Positions 25,040 through 35,746 of a stretch of 64,000 nucleotides of DNA are shown here, in pieces. The notes under the pieces were generated by a model. It made no database searches and was not told where the DNA came from. It saw nothing but the letters and a program-made list of their open reading frames with translations. Position numbers and translations under genes: made by a program. Numbering within the stretch: the stretch's first letter is position 1; the number at the start of each line of letters is the position of its first letter. Source of the stretch: Hsuehochloa calcarea (taxonomy: Eukaryota > Streptophyta > Magnoliopsida > Poales > Poaceae); the NCBI GenBank assembly GCA_036346395.1, contig CM070598.1:8663517-8727516 (forward strand). The letters are read 5' to 3'.

Positions 25040-26280
25040 ATCATTCCGTCTTGCAACCTTCAGTTGACCGTGGGGGTGATAGCCAGTTCACGTCGACTGA
25101 TGATGACGATACGGGCCTCCCAGGTCCTAGCAGGGGAAGTACACGTTAGGGTCAGGGTCTGGACCATGGCAGGCAGGGTTTGGAGTGTACACAGGGCAGA
25201 GCTCCTATGGGTTCACTGCCCCATCGTACGTCCAAGGCTAGAGCTCCTCCGAGTGGGCTACCGCACCGTACGTCCAAGGCCAGAGCTCATCCCAACCAGA
25301 GTTGCAAGCATCGTACCCCGGGAGTGAATTTTTTGAGTCAGTTGCTCATGACTTCTTTGGAGTGCATCCCCCAGGTCGGCACTACTCATTAGGATGGCAT
25401 GTACGCTTACCAGACTCTACTAGCCCATACTCAGCTGACTGTTCCACCTCCGCCTACTCAATGATCTATGTACTCCCTCCGAACCGACATGCAGCCTCCA
25501 GACCGACTTATGTATCCCACGGGACATACTCGGCGCAAAACATGGTCGCACACGCGGACACAGCTGCAGCAGGCAGAGAGCCGTGGCTCAGACGAGTGAG
25601 CTATATTGTATTCCGTGTTATGCGATTATGTTTTGAGATATTTGTATTCATAATTTATTTTGCTATATTTGTACGCATATCTTGGTTGTTATGTGTGCAC
25701 TCATGCGCTATATTGTATATCGACATGTCCAATAGAGTTGTAATGCAGCTTTTTTTTCTCCATACATTCCAAGTCACATGAAATTATGAAACCCTAATTT
25801 TCGAAACATAAAATCATAATCTTCGCGACCTAAATCCTTCATTTTTTAGCCATATAAAATTGTCCAAATATGAAACAATCAAGTCTACTGGGTGAGGAGC
25901 CTTCGAAAAAAATTCATATTTTTTTGAGTTTATTTTCTACATTACATATTCATACAAACAGTGTACGTTTAAGAAAATGCGAGAAATTTTTGAAGGAATA
26001 AAATTATGACAAATTTACACAAATAAGCACACTGTGTTATGAGGTTCTACGTAAAATTTTATAATTTTTTTGAAACCATTTGCTATATTTTAAAATTCCT
26101 ACGAACACCCGAAATTCTAACCCTAACCCTAATGGAGTACACGTGGTGGGCGTGGGCGCTACCGCACGGCGGCCGTGCGGATAGGGGCCAAATTTGTAAA
26201 AAAAAAACAACTATTTTTCTACATACGGTGCGAAAATATGCCAATACGGCTAAAACTTCGGGAGGTATATAAATGGGATC
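25040..26280 (+). mobile_element. MULE-like element fragment: C-terminal coding tail and non-coding end
   Basis: From about 25040 to 25620 there are open but degenerate frames rich in Pro, Ser, Tyr and His (for example HDFFGVHPPGRHYSLGWHV) that resemble the low-complexity tails of MULE-borne proteins; the protein family is not certain. From 25780 to 26270 the DNA is homologous along its length to 58740-59250, starting at CCCTAATTTTCGAAAC and including GGCGGCCG near its end. Both are therefore ends of one transposon family. The same family recurs inverted near 60050-60180. Confidence 0.5.
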
Positions 26281-28430
26281 ACGATCCTCTGCATTGAGAT
26301 CTACAGTAGCACGGCGTTAAAAGCGATCTCCATCGTCCGGTGGAAAGCCGAATGTTCAAATCAATCGCTACAGTGTGGGGCTATAATGTTTTCGTTGCTC
26401 TACTTTTCCGTTGTTCCTGTGTTACCCTGCAGTGCTACGATAGCATTGTTCACTTTTATCTCGGTATACTGTTTATATAGTGAAACTCCATAGTAAGAGG
26501 ATCCGGATGGATCCGGATGCGTATCCGTATAAATGTGCTGAGTACAGTCCCGAGTCTTGACGCCAACAAGGTGTAGAAAATGGAGTAAACGAATTGGCAA
26601 TTCGAGGAAGAGTAATTCCGGCACACGATTCAAGCCCGTTCCTCGTACTACTACTACCGTAGACTCCATAAATCCGAATGAAAGATATTCAAACTCCGCG
26701 TGGGTGCAAGTGAATGTGCATGGGCCGCTTGCACCATGGTACGTGTTGAACTGTGGATCAGCACCTAGTTCGTGGCTCGTGCGTGCAGGTGCAGCCGTGC
26801 ATACAAGTCGGCGTCCTGTCCCCACCACCCTCCCGCGGCTGCCTACGAGAAGAGTGACGAGGGAAACCGCGTCCTCGCGCGTCATCCACCACCATCCTCC
26901 CTGCACCGCCGCATGCGGATCCCACCGCGACGATCTTATCACGTCCTCGTCTGACGTCTCCTTCGTCGCCAAAGCCTACGCGCCCGTGCCCTGCCTCCTC
27001 CCCTCCCTACCTCTCCCGCGCCGGGCCACAGATTCGCTTGCTCGCATGTGCGGCCGCTGCGATCCAGGCGAGCCTTTTTCCAACAGAAACCAGCACTGAT
27101 GATCCACTGCAATTGTAATATGCGGTCCCTTTATATCTAATTCAATACGAAACTGTCTATTCTTATTGATATAACGATTCAAATTAGTTAGGATCTAGTT
27201 ACACTGCACCTGATCATATTATTATACATTTAGTAAATCAATGATCAATTTGATTTACACTACCATAGTATACTTACTAGTAGAATGTATCGTACACTAC
27301 ACCTATAAACTGAGAAGATAAAACTCTGCATTAATCGAGAAATTAAACACTGATCCATGCATGTAAATTTATGGAACTGCTTCGGTGCCGCTGGTTGCAC
27401 AAGTTAAATAATTAAAGATGCATGTGTTCTTTCAGATGATTAATTAAATAAGATCGATATTCTTTTCCGATCGAATGCCTGAATCACTGAATGTAGTCAG
27501 CTCGGCGTACGCGAGAACATTGTACCCATTTGCCTGATGATGATCATTGTGGCCTTGCGCTAGCTAGCTCCCGGCACTTGGCAATCACGAGCCGTGATGA
27601 TCCACCGGCCCCCCCACTCGAGACACCGGAGGCATGCTATGCTCCACCCCAACAACTGAACCGTTTCGTACTTTGTCGTCGTAGTCCCCGGGCCGCGGCC
27701 ATTAATTAGCTCTTACTGAGAAGACGCACACCACCGCCACCTATTAGATAATACTGAGTGTAAAATATGATCTATATAAACTAATTCTAACTCAATGATG
27801 AACACATAACATGAATCATTAGTGCGAAAGCGTTATGGTGTATACACACCGTATGCACACATGTGAGCTCACGTCTAGATATACGTGCGTGTGTATATCT
27901 CTTTAGCTCACGTTTAGATAGACGGAGATCGAGAATAAATCTGCGTCCATTAACTCCTTGGTTTTATCTCTTCTTCTTCGGTTCTAAGTATGGATAGCAT
28001 TAGTTCGGCCTACAATTAATGGTAACCATCAGTACTTAGTGATTAGCAGTACGTACCACTAGCTACTAGGTATGATTGTTCGATGGATTTTTTTTTTCTC
28101 CCAGTTCCCTTGCGTGTTTAGTATGGACTTGTTTGGAATGAAGAAATTTAGGAAAATTCCGGTACCTAACGAGGCCTAAGCACACAGTAAATCTGATAGG
28201 AAAGATTTATGTTGGTGTGCGATCTTAGCGGTAGTATGGTCAAGTGCGAGTACCTGAGCATAATGACCTCTCTTAAAGAATGGTCTTCCTTTTGGATGCC
28301 AGCTCACAGCTCGTCAACACATCACCGTGCCCTGGTCTCTCACTACTACTCTCTGTGTGCTATATTATCACAACACATGCCACAAGGAACAAAATTGCAT
28401 CTATTTTGTTTTTATGAGGAAAAAAGGGAA
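26281..28430. other. intergenic DNA, no gene recognised
   Basis: Contains overlapping open frames on both strands at 26400-27100 without recognisable motifs, then AT-rich DNA. The GC-rich part at 26800-27080 could be a promoter or 5' UTR relic, but no start codon leads into a known protein. Confidence 0.4.
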
Positions 28431-28737
28431 ACAAGTTCACCATTACATAAATGGTCATTACGGACTGTTTTAAATTATCATCATAGATGGGTTTTGAACC
28501 ATTTGAATTTATATGTTTATTATAACAGACGGTTCGTGAGTCATCTGTGATAAGTCACAACACAAACGGTTTTGTAGAAGCCGTTTGTGAAGGTCTACTA
28601 TCACATGCGATTCTAGCCATCGCTAGTAACATAGATGACCACGCTTGTAAAATCGTCTGTAATAATTACAATACCGACAGTTCTAGAGAACTATATGTGA
28701 TGAGACATCCAGTATAACTTTTTTTGTAGTAGTAGTG
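28430..28737. mobile_element. CACTA (En/Spm-type) right terminus
   Basis: The right end reads TTTTTTTGTAGTAGTAGTG, the reverse complement of a CACTACTACTACAAAAAAA terminus typical of grass CACTA elements. Inside it are subterminal motifs such as GACGGTTCGTGAG and AACGGTTTTGTAGAAGCCGTT, some in inverted orientation. A CACTACTACT at 28341 could be the left end, but the flanking triplets do not match, so only the right end is firm. No transposase is present. Confidence 0.6.
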
Positions 28738-28741
28738 GTTA

Positions 28742-28965
28742 CACCCTCTTTAAATATTTGGTCCTCTTCGACTTTGATCAGTCAAAGTTGATAATCTTTG
28801 ACCAATGATGTTTTTATAAATGTTTAGATTTGTCACAAGAAATACTTTCATAGTATTACACTCGCATAAAATTTTATAATATATTAGCATAAAATTAAGA
28901 GTCAAGGTTTAACTTTAACGGCCGTGAAAAATCAAAGAGGGTCAGGTATTTAGAAACGGAGGTAG
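28742..28965. mobile_element. Stowaway-like MITE upstream of the GASA gene
   Basis: A 224-bp element. The right end TATTTAGAAACGGAGGTAG is the standard CTCCGTTTCTAAATA Stowaway terminus, and the left end CACCCTCTTTAAATATTTGG is its diverged partner. TA flanks both sides. It lies about 95 bases before the TATA box of the GASA gene and directly abuts the CACTA terminus. Confidence 0.7.
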
Positions 28966-29060
28966 TAGCTAACACCCCACAGCAAATAATTCCTAGATAG
29001 CACCCAACAACTAGCCTTTCCAAGCTAGACCACTGAATTCTGAATGTAGGCTCCAGGTCC

Positions 29061-29067
29061 TATAAAT
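29061..29067 (+). promoter_or_regulatory. TATA box of the GASA gene
   Basis: TATAAAT lies 117 bases before the start codon at 29178, giving a 5' UTR of roughly 85-90 bases, a normal spacing for a grass gene. Confidence 0.6.
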
Positions 29068-29177
29068 GAACCCAGACCCCAAGGCAGTAGGCACCAGCTC
29101 ACTCTAGCTTTCTCCAACACCCCATCCTCAAGCTCACACAAAGTAGCAACTGTGCTAGAGCCAGCATCTCAAGCACA

Positions 29178-29591
29178 ATGAAGCTTCACACCACCACCAC
29201 CACTCTGGCTTTCCTCCTCCTCCTCTTGGCCTCCTCCTCCTCCCTCCAGGTCTCCATGGCCGGATCAGGTTACTAATTCGCAAGCATTTTCCATATAATT
29301 AAGTACCGATTTCTTGCCCTTTTTTATCAACGCGCTTAAATCTTTCCTTGTTATTTTCTCTTGCTATTCATGGTGTATTGGTGTGCTACTATACTAGCGT
29401 TCTGCGACGGCAAGTGCAAGGTGAGGTGCTCTAAGGCGAGCCGGCACGACGACTGCCTCAAGTACTGCGGGATATGCTGCGCCAGTTGCAACTGCGTGCC
29501 GTCGGGGACGGCCGGGAACAAGGACGAGTGCCCCTGCTACCGCGACATGACCACCGGTGAAGGCAAGCGCAAGAGGCCCAAGTGCCCATGA
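29178..29591 (+). CDS. gibberellin-regulated GASA/snakin peptide
   Basis: Secreted cysteine-rich peptide of the GAST1/GASA/snakin family, whose members act in growth and hormone responses and often have antimicrobial activity. Exon 1 is 29178-29268 and exon 2 is 29398-29591 (TGA), joining in phase 1 to 94 residues. Residues 1-28 form a signal peptide with a Leu-rich core. The GASA domain follows from about residue 33 with all 12 conserved cysteines (33, 37, 41, 50, 54, 57, 58, 61, 63, 75, 77, 93), including CGICCASCNC and the terminal RPKCP. There is almost no variable linker between signal and domain. Splice sites, length and cysteine spacing are all normal, so the gene looks functional. A TATA box and a MITE lie just upstream. 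Confidence 0.93.
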
Positions 29592-31365
29592 TTTTTATAT
29601 TCATGGCGCGCTTATAGATCAAGTATATATGCATGCATATCATGATCGATCGACTGTGTATGCATGCGTACATGTATGCGGACTCTGTGCTCTGTCTGTC
29701 TCTGTCCTGCTATGCGTCTCGAGTTTCCGGCTTCTACGAGCTACCTATGTACATGGGATCGGATTTGTTATGTGCTATACTGTTACTGGCCTGGTGATAA
29801 TAATGCTGTGTGCTGTAATAGAGTAGTATTGGCTTATTGGTGGATGATATTATTAATCTTTCTTTCTTTCTTGCCTGCAGTGATGTAGAGTGCAAGAGTT
29901 TAGATTTCCCTAATATTTTCTTCACATGCAAATTCTGTGTGAGCTTAATTCCAGGGAGCATGATAGAGGCATGCGCTGTGCGTCGGTGCATTTGCACTCC
30001 TGAAAGTAGTACCACAAACTGAATGTGACGCATCAGCGAGGATTTATTTCTCACCAGCCCCACTGAACTGCACAATTATTTGTCGAGTTGAAGTCTTTGC
30101 TGATATTGTTGCCTTCCAAGGTAACATGCTGAGCACTGCAAGTTCGAAGAGGAAAAATGTGGGATATCCAGTGTCGATTGTTCCGAGTTGTCCAGCTGCC
30201 AGTGACAGAGTGACTGTGTGAGGCCAGTTACAAGAAGTTTACTGTCAAATATCAACAAAATTATAACCCTGTTTCTCAGTTCTTTTGTTACTGACCACCT
30301 GGAACAATTGCATTAGGTAGTGTTATAATTTTACATATATCGTAGCACGATGTATGCTTGAGTCAAATCTGACATTGGATTTTATATTTTTGCCATAGTT
30401 TGGTCTTTTGGTCGAAGTAACATAATAACATGGCCAAATGACCTAAAAGTTCTAGGTCCCCAACTAGGTCTCCTGCCACTAAAAGATTGCTAGTTGCACA
30501 AAAAAAAAAGAACTTTCTAGATGGTTGCAAATAATTTTACAGTATACTACTGCTAATGCTAGGTGCTTGTAAAAAAATATTAATCTTGTCGAGGTGAACT
30601 CTATTCACGTCGTGAGACCTGCTGTCGACTATCTAGCATAGATTCCAAACTAGTTACAGGTTAGTACATGCATTCAAAATATTTTAGCAGTGGGGAATTT
30701 AGAGGAATCCTCCTTTAGGATCGAAGAAATGAAGAATGAAAAGATGAACTTTCCAATGTCATTTATATAAGTTACTGCTGCAAAGGATAAAGACAAAAGC
30801 AAACCAGCTAAATTCCACTGAATTGTGGCTGCACATGCAATATTGCCTCCAACCCTATCAATCACGCAGGATCAATTCGAATACAGCAATATCGCGCATC
30901 ACGCAACCACCGACGTACAGAGGCCAACTTTTTTTGTCGTTTCTTTTACACATATTGCTCTCAATAAAAACTGCACCAGAAACTTCCAGCCCTGGAGCGT
31001 TTCTCAGGGCTTTCTAGATGAGGTTACATCAGGCCCTGGTTTTGGACCTCAAAGTGTAAATCTGGTCCGACCCTATAGTCCACAGACAAATAATGAACAA
31101 GGTAGTGGACACAAGGAACACGAATCTAAAGCAAAATATGAACAAGATGTAAACAAGTGTGTTGAACAAGAATCGCCCTCCATTTCTCAACCGCTGACTG
31201 CACTTTTATGTGCAGCAGATAACTCAAACCCGTCTTACAATTATTTCACTAGAACGATAGATTACAAAGTTGACGATCAAAATTGAGCTCAAACTAACCA
31301 GAGTACACCAGTCCTGCAATGACTGGAGCAATGAGGAACAAGGAGAGGAAAATACGAAAAGACAA
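29592..31365. other. GASA 3' region and intergenic DNA up to the ASADH 3' end
   Basis: Holds the GASA 3' UTR (to about 29830) and then a possible small exon (29881-30021, see findings). From 30100 to 31365 the DNA contains only unrecognised frames; the longest, 30825-31286 on +, overlaps the likely 3' UTR of the minus-strand dehydrogenase gene and has no family motifs. Confidence 0.4.
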
Positions 31366-33250
31366 TCACTTCAGTAGCATTTCAGCAATCTGCACAGCAT
31401 TGAGTGCAGCACCTTTACGTATCTGATCTCCACAAACAAATATGTCCAACCTGCCAAGTGTAACGGATTAGTTTCCAGTATAAAGGTCCATTTTTCGATG
31501 CAAGCAATGCATAACAAACAAATGCTCATGATCATAATTGTAACTGTTAAAAAGGATTTATACCCTCTGTTATCATCTTGCGACAAGTCCTGACGAATTC
31601 TACCGACTGCTACTTCATCTTTATCTGATACCTGAAAAAGGATCATTACTCCTCAGATGCAAAAGTCATCTGCTCTACTTTTGTAAAGAACACTACAACA
31701 GTGCAGCCCTGCGGATGAATCAAGTGTGCACAATGATCATAGATAATAGTATCTGCTCCAAATCTTTAAAAGAAAGATGATTCTTATGAATGAAATGGGC
31801 ATGAATAAAAACGATGAAATGTCCAGTTATAAATATGATAATCATTAGAAAACCAAATGTCCCATTACCTCCAGAGGCGTAGGGAAGTGATTGGAAGCAC
31901 GGTCATCAATAATGGTAACACCAGGAGCCGCCCTCAAGATTTCTCTTGCAATATCCTTCAGAATACACATGCAAACAATTTCAGAATTTGGACAAGTAGT
32001 ACACCGTAAAAAGTAACCAACAGAGGCCTCAACTAGTCAAGAGTGTTCTAATGTCCTTTGCATGGAGAAATATAAACCTATTAATTTTACAAACAGTTAA
32101 AGTCCCACCCCCTCTCTTCCCTCCTTTCCTAACACTAATGAATTTAAAAAAGATTAAATTTTATTAACAAAGGGTGCCAAGTATCAATTCAGTTTTGTCA
32201 CATTATCAGGGAAAATAAAATGACTAACCTACCCATTGATGACAAAGAGGCAGGTCCCACTAGTAAGGAATAATCCACTTAGTGTAAACAATGACAAAAA
32301 AGCGAATGTGAACCAAATGAACATATTCCTACCCAAACACACAGGGTTCTAAGATTGCCACAAACAGGAAGGAAATCTTTATGCTAATTAGCACATAACA
32401 TAAAGAAATATTTTATGCTAACCTCATGAAGTGGCTTTTCAAACTGTAGATTCACACTTTCAGCATGCGCGCATCACAGGAACCCGTATGCAGGTCGCAG
32501 TTACTTTCACATCCTTGTCATTCTAGGAATGGAGGAGAATAAAGTTAGGAGGACATTCATGTTTGCTTAAATGTCAAGTTTAAGAGAAAAGCTTGATGGA
32601 GAGTAATGCAAAGTCTTTCTAGGATAATGGTCAGGCTTTCACTAACCCAGATTTTTCTGGTCTCCTTCACCATTTTCATCTCCTCCTCATTATACCCATT
32701 TTCAAGGATTGGTGCATTATGTGAAAATATATTAAAAGCATACTGCAGAAAGAAAAACACATTCAGCATGAAGGGCTGACAAAAAAATAATTTGACATGT
32801 GTTCAGGATATTACAGAGTTATAACCTGTTGGTTGAAAATATTGCATGTTGGTGCCTTTCCTTCCAAGACCTAAATAAAGTGTAAAACATCGATCATGTA
32901 ACTGAATTAGTGCCATAACTGGAAAGAGCAGAATAGTAGGGTGGAAATGTTTACCTCTTGAGTCTGAAGCTTGAGTTCTTCCATAGCCGCAGCACCAGCA
33001 CCACTTGCTGCTTGATAAGTGCTGACAACCATCCTTAACACCTGCCACATTGGCAACCAACAGATTGCCATAAATTTGTTCGGTCAGTATGGAGTACTCA
33101 GTGCACCCAACAAGCAAACATTTACATATCAAATATGCATTGCAGTAGTCCTCAGGCAGCAGTAAGCATGTTATAAAAACATTCTATCTCACACGCTAAT
33201 AATGATGTTAATAACTCAAGCTGACCAGGGCACAAAAATAAGAATACTAA

Positions 33251-33493
33251 GCATGTTTGGTTGCTTCCCAAACTTTGACACATTTTTGTGCCACAAGTGT
33301 GGCAAGCTACAATTTTTGTGGCGGACAAAAAGGTCGCCACAGTTGTGGCAAAAATTGGCTAGCAGATGAGTCAATGATAGATCGGTAAGGGGCTAAGAAA
33401 GTGTGGCATGGCACAACTGTGATTTGGAACCAAACACTTGCCACGAAAAGTCAAACTTGGCTATGGCAAAGTTTGGCACGAACCAAACAGGGC
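33251..33493. mobile_element. MITE in ASADH intron 1, TTTGGTT-type ends
   Basis: Inverted ends: left GCATGTTTGGTTGC...CCAAACTTTG, right CAAAGTTTGGCACGAACCAAACAGGGC. The 243-bp interior repeats GTGGCAA/TTGCCAC words. The target duplication is not clear, so the superfamily (hAT, Mutator or PIF) is undecided. Confidence 0.6.
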
Positions 33494-33930
33494 ATTGACA
33501 GATTCCACAGGTTTATGGGTACTCCCTACTGACAAGCTTAGTATGATTCACCAAGCACTATTAAGGATTTGACCAAATTCCACAGGTTGGAGCTTAGAGA
33601 TATCACAATTAAGCAAATTGCATTGACAGATGCAAAATTTCTTGTGTGTCTAAAATGTAGACGCATGACTAAAGCATATCTTTGTTGGCTCAAACTGCTT
33701 TAGTGGAAGATTCACAAAGCCAAACAAATGCAAGCTGGAAAGGAAGTGAGTGCGATGTTATAGAATTCCATTCTATTCTTTTCCTTTTTCCAATTAAATG
33801 AACTCAGTTCAGATGCACCAATCTTTGGTTACATGCACCGCTTCTTCTATATATGACATTTCAAATATTGATTATTTTCGCAGATCACCCTTTTGTTTGG
33901 TTTCAGGCATTAGAATTTCAAAGATAAGAT

Positions 33931-34645
33931 CATGGTTGTCATGGTGTCGCCTTGGCGTCGTGGCGGTCCGGAGGGGACGCCGCAGAGGCTCGCCTCGCCT
34001 TGGCCATCTAGGCGGGCGCCTAGGAAAGCTTGGCATCCGGGGGCATCGCCGCGGCGTCCACGGCAAGTGCCTGGGCGGGTGCCTTGGCCACGTGCGCCAC
34101 AGGATAAGTGAAGGGACCAGGGGGCGTCAAGCACATGAGAAGTAAAGCTGAAGGTCATCAGCGGGAGAAGTGAAGCTGCATGTGGAAGTGGAACCCTAAC
34201 CGTTGCTGCCCCTCACTGCGCCGGCCGCTGGTGAGCTTCCCTCCCTCCTCCACTCCCTCCAATTTCTTTTTTCTTGAATCTTGAGTTCTCCCGAAGTCCC
34301 GATTTGTCCTCTCCTTGTTTTTCTTGAGTTCTTCTTCTTCCCCCGATTTGGCTTCCTCTTCCTTCTACTTCTTTTTTTTCTTTGTTCCTCTTCGTCTGCT
34401 CCAATCCAGTGTTCTAAAAGGCGGCCTCCTAACCCGCCTAGCCGATTTATCCCGTCTAGGTGGCCGCCTAGGCCCGCCTAATCGCTAAGCGCTGGTCTAC
34501 CACCATACTAGCGCCTAGTGCCTTGATGAACATTGCTTCGATCTGCTCCCGATTGGGGCTTGGCTGTAGCTCGCCGTATCTCGCCTTGAGGACGCCATGG
34601 CGCCTCTCAAGCGCCGTGGTTGCCAAGTACGCCATGAAAACCATG
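33931..34645. mobile_element. hAT-type non-autonomous element, CATGGTTGTCA ends, in ASADH intron 1
   Basis: 715-bp element with ends CATGGTTGTCATGG and CCATGAAAACCATG, flanked by a perfect 8-bp target duplication GATAAGAT (33923-33930 and 34646-34653). The interior has CGCCTTGGCG and GCCTAGG words and a pyrimidine-rich tract (34235-34400). The same family occurs at 43645-44420. No transposase is present. Confidence 0.8.
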
Positions 34646-35396
34646 GATAAGATTAATCTTTGGTTCCTTGAATCTGAGAGTTACAGAGATGTACATCTAT
34701 ACATTTCTTGGTTTCAGGTATCCGTAAGACCTTGATTAGTTTCAGGTACGCAATCTTAAACAAAGGAGGTAGTTATCTCTGGTCTCAAAGATCCATTCTC
34801 CTAAAGATGGCACTTTTGTAATCCCAAGTGCCAAAAGGTGGTACCTTGGCGTAGCGATGCAGCGGCGTGGCAGCCACGAGGCATATGATGGTAGAACAGT
34901 TAGGGTTCGCCACGATAGCCCCTTGCCCCAGCCGGACGTTCGCCATGGCCTCGGGATTGACCTCCGGGATCAAGAGCGGCACATCGGGGTCCATCCGGAA
35001 CGCCGAGCTGTTGTCCACGACGACGGCGCCGCTCGCGACGGCGTCGGGCGCGTGGGCGCGGCTGACGCCACCGCCCGCGCTGAAGAGCGCGATGTCCACC
35101 CCGTCGAACGCCCCGGGCGCGGCGAGGTCCTGTACGATGTACTCGCGGTCCTCGAAGGAGATGCGCTTGCCCGCGGAGCGCTCGCTGGCGAGCAGGCGGA
35201 GGCTGCGGTAGGGGAAGTCGCGGGCGGAGATGACGCGCAGGAACTCCTGCCCCACCGCGCCGGTGGCGCCCACGATGGCCACGGACGGGCCGTCCTCCCG
35301 GAGCGCCATGCGGACGGTGGACGGGCGCCGGCTGCGCGCGCGGAGCGGGGACGGGGCGAGGAGGTGGGAGCGGCTGACGGCGGCGGCAGCCTGCAT

Positions 35397-35746
35397 TTTG
35401 GCGCCGCTGGGCTTAATTAGGGTTTTAGGATGTGGGATGGGAGTCTGGGTGAGGGGATTTGCCTTGCCGGACTGGGTGGGGTTTTGTGGGTGGCGTCGCG
35501 CCGCTGATCTGTGGGTGGCGTGGCGCCGCGCTGGCTTCCCGTTTTGGCCCCTACGGGCCACATGGAGAGCAACTCCAAGGCCAAATTGGGACTTTGCTCG
35601 TGCCAATTTGCCAAATCAGTGTCTCAGTGACCGTCCGCAAGTTAAAAAGGCCAAACGGTGTCCTGTCTCCACGGAACGACGGAATACGGTGTGTTTTCTC
35701 TCGTGAGAATGCACATACAGTATCTAGTGAGATATCATGTTGCAAC
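35397..35746 (-). promoter_or_regulatory. upstream region of the ASADH gene
   Basis: GC-rich DNA immediately before the minus-strand start codon at 35396, presumably its 5' UTR and promoter. No clear TATA box is seen on the minus strand. The in-frame extension up to 35606 has no upstream homology I recognise and is taken as UTR. Confidence 0.4.

Larger units (their letters stand above)
31366..35396 (-). pseudogene. aspartate-semialdehyde dehydrogenase, eight exons, frameshift in exon 5
   Basis: Plastid enzyme converting aspartyl phosphate to aspartate semialdehyde for Lys, Thr, Met and Ile synthesis. Exons (minus): 35396-34845, 33041-32955, 32870-32826, 32742-32647, 32522-32423, 31955-31869, 31631-31564, 31450-31366, all with GT/AG borders. 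Conceptual length is about 373 residues, as in other plants. It shows a transit peptide (1-35), the NADP motif GATGAVGQ, the catalytic Cys167 in NPNCST, and SGAGAAAMEE. Exon 5 is 100 nt where 102 are expected: after RVPVMR two bases are missing, destroying the codon for the catalytic His (about residue 280) and giving an immediate TGA. All other exons are intact. It is either a very young pseudogene or a sequencing error in a working gene. Confidence 0.85.

Noticed and set aside
26118..26132. Telomere-like CTAACCCTAACCCTAA
   Set aside because: Only about two and a half units, inside the MULE-like terminal region; too short for an interstitial telomere claim.
26400..27099. Overlapping 180- and 190-residue open frames on both strands
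   Set aside because: No recognisable domain, no splice context, and composition follows local GC content; each frame is the shadow of the other.
30825..31286. A 153-residue + strand frame
   Set aside because: It overlaps the likely 3' UTR of the minus-strand dehydrogenase gene and has no homologous motifs.
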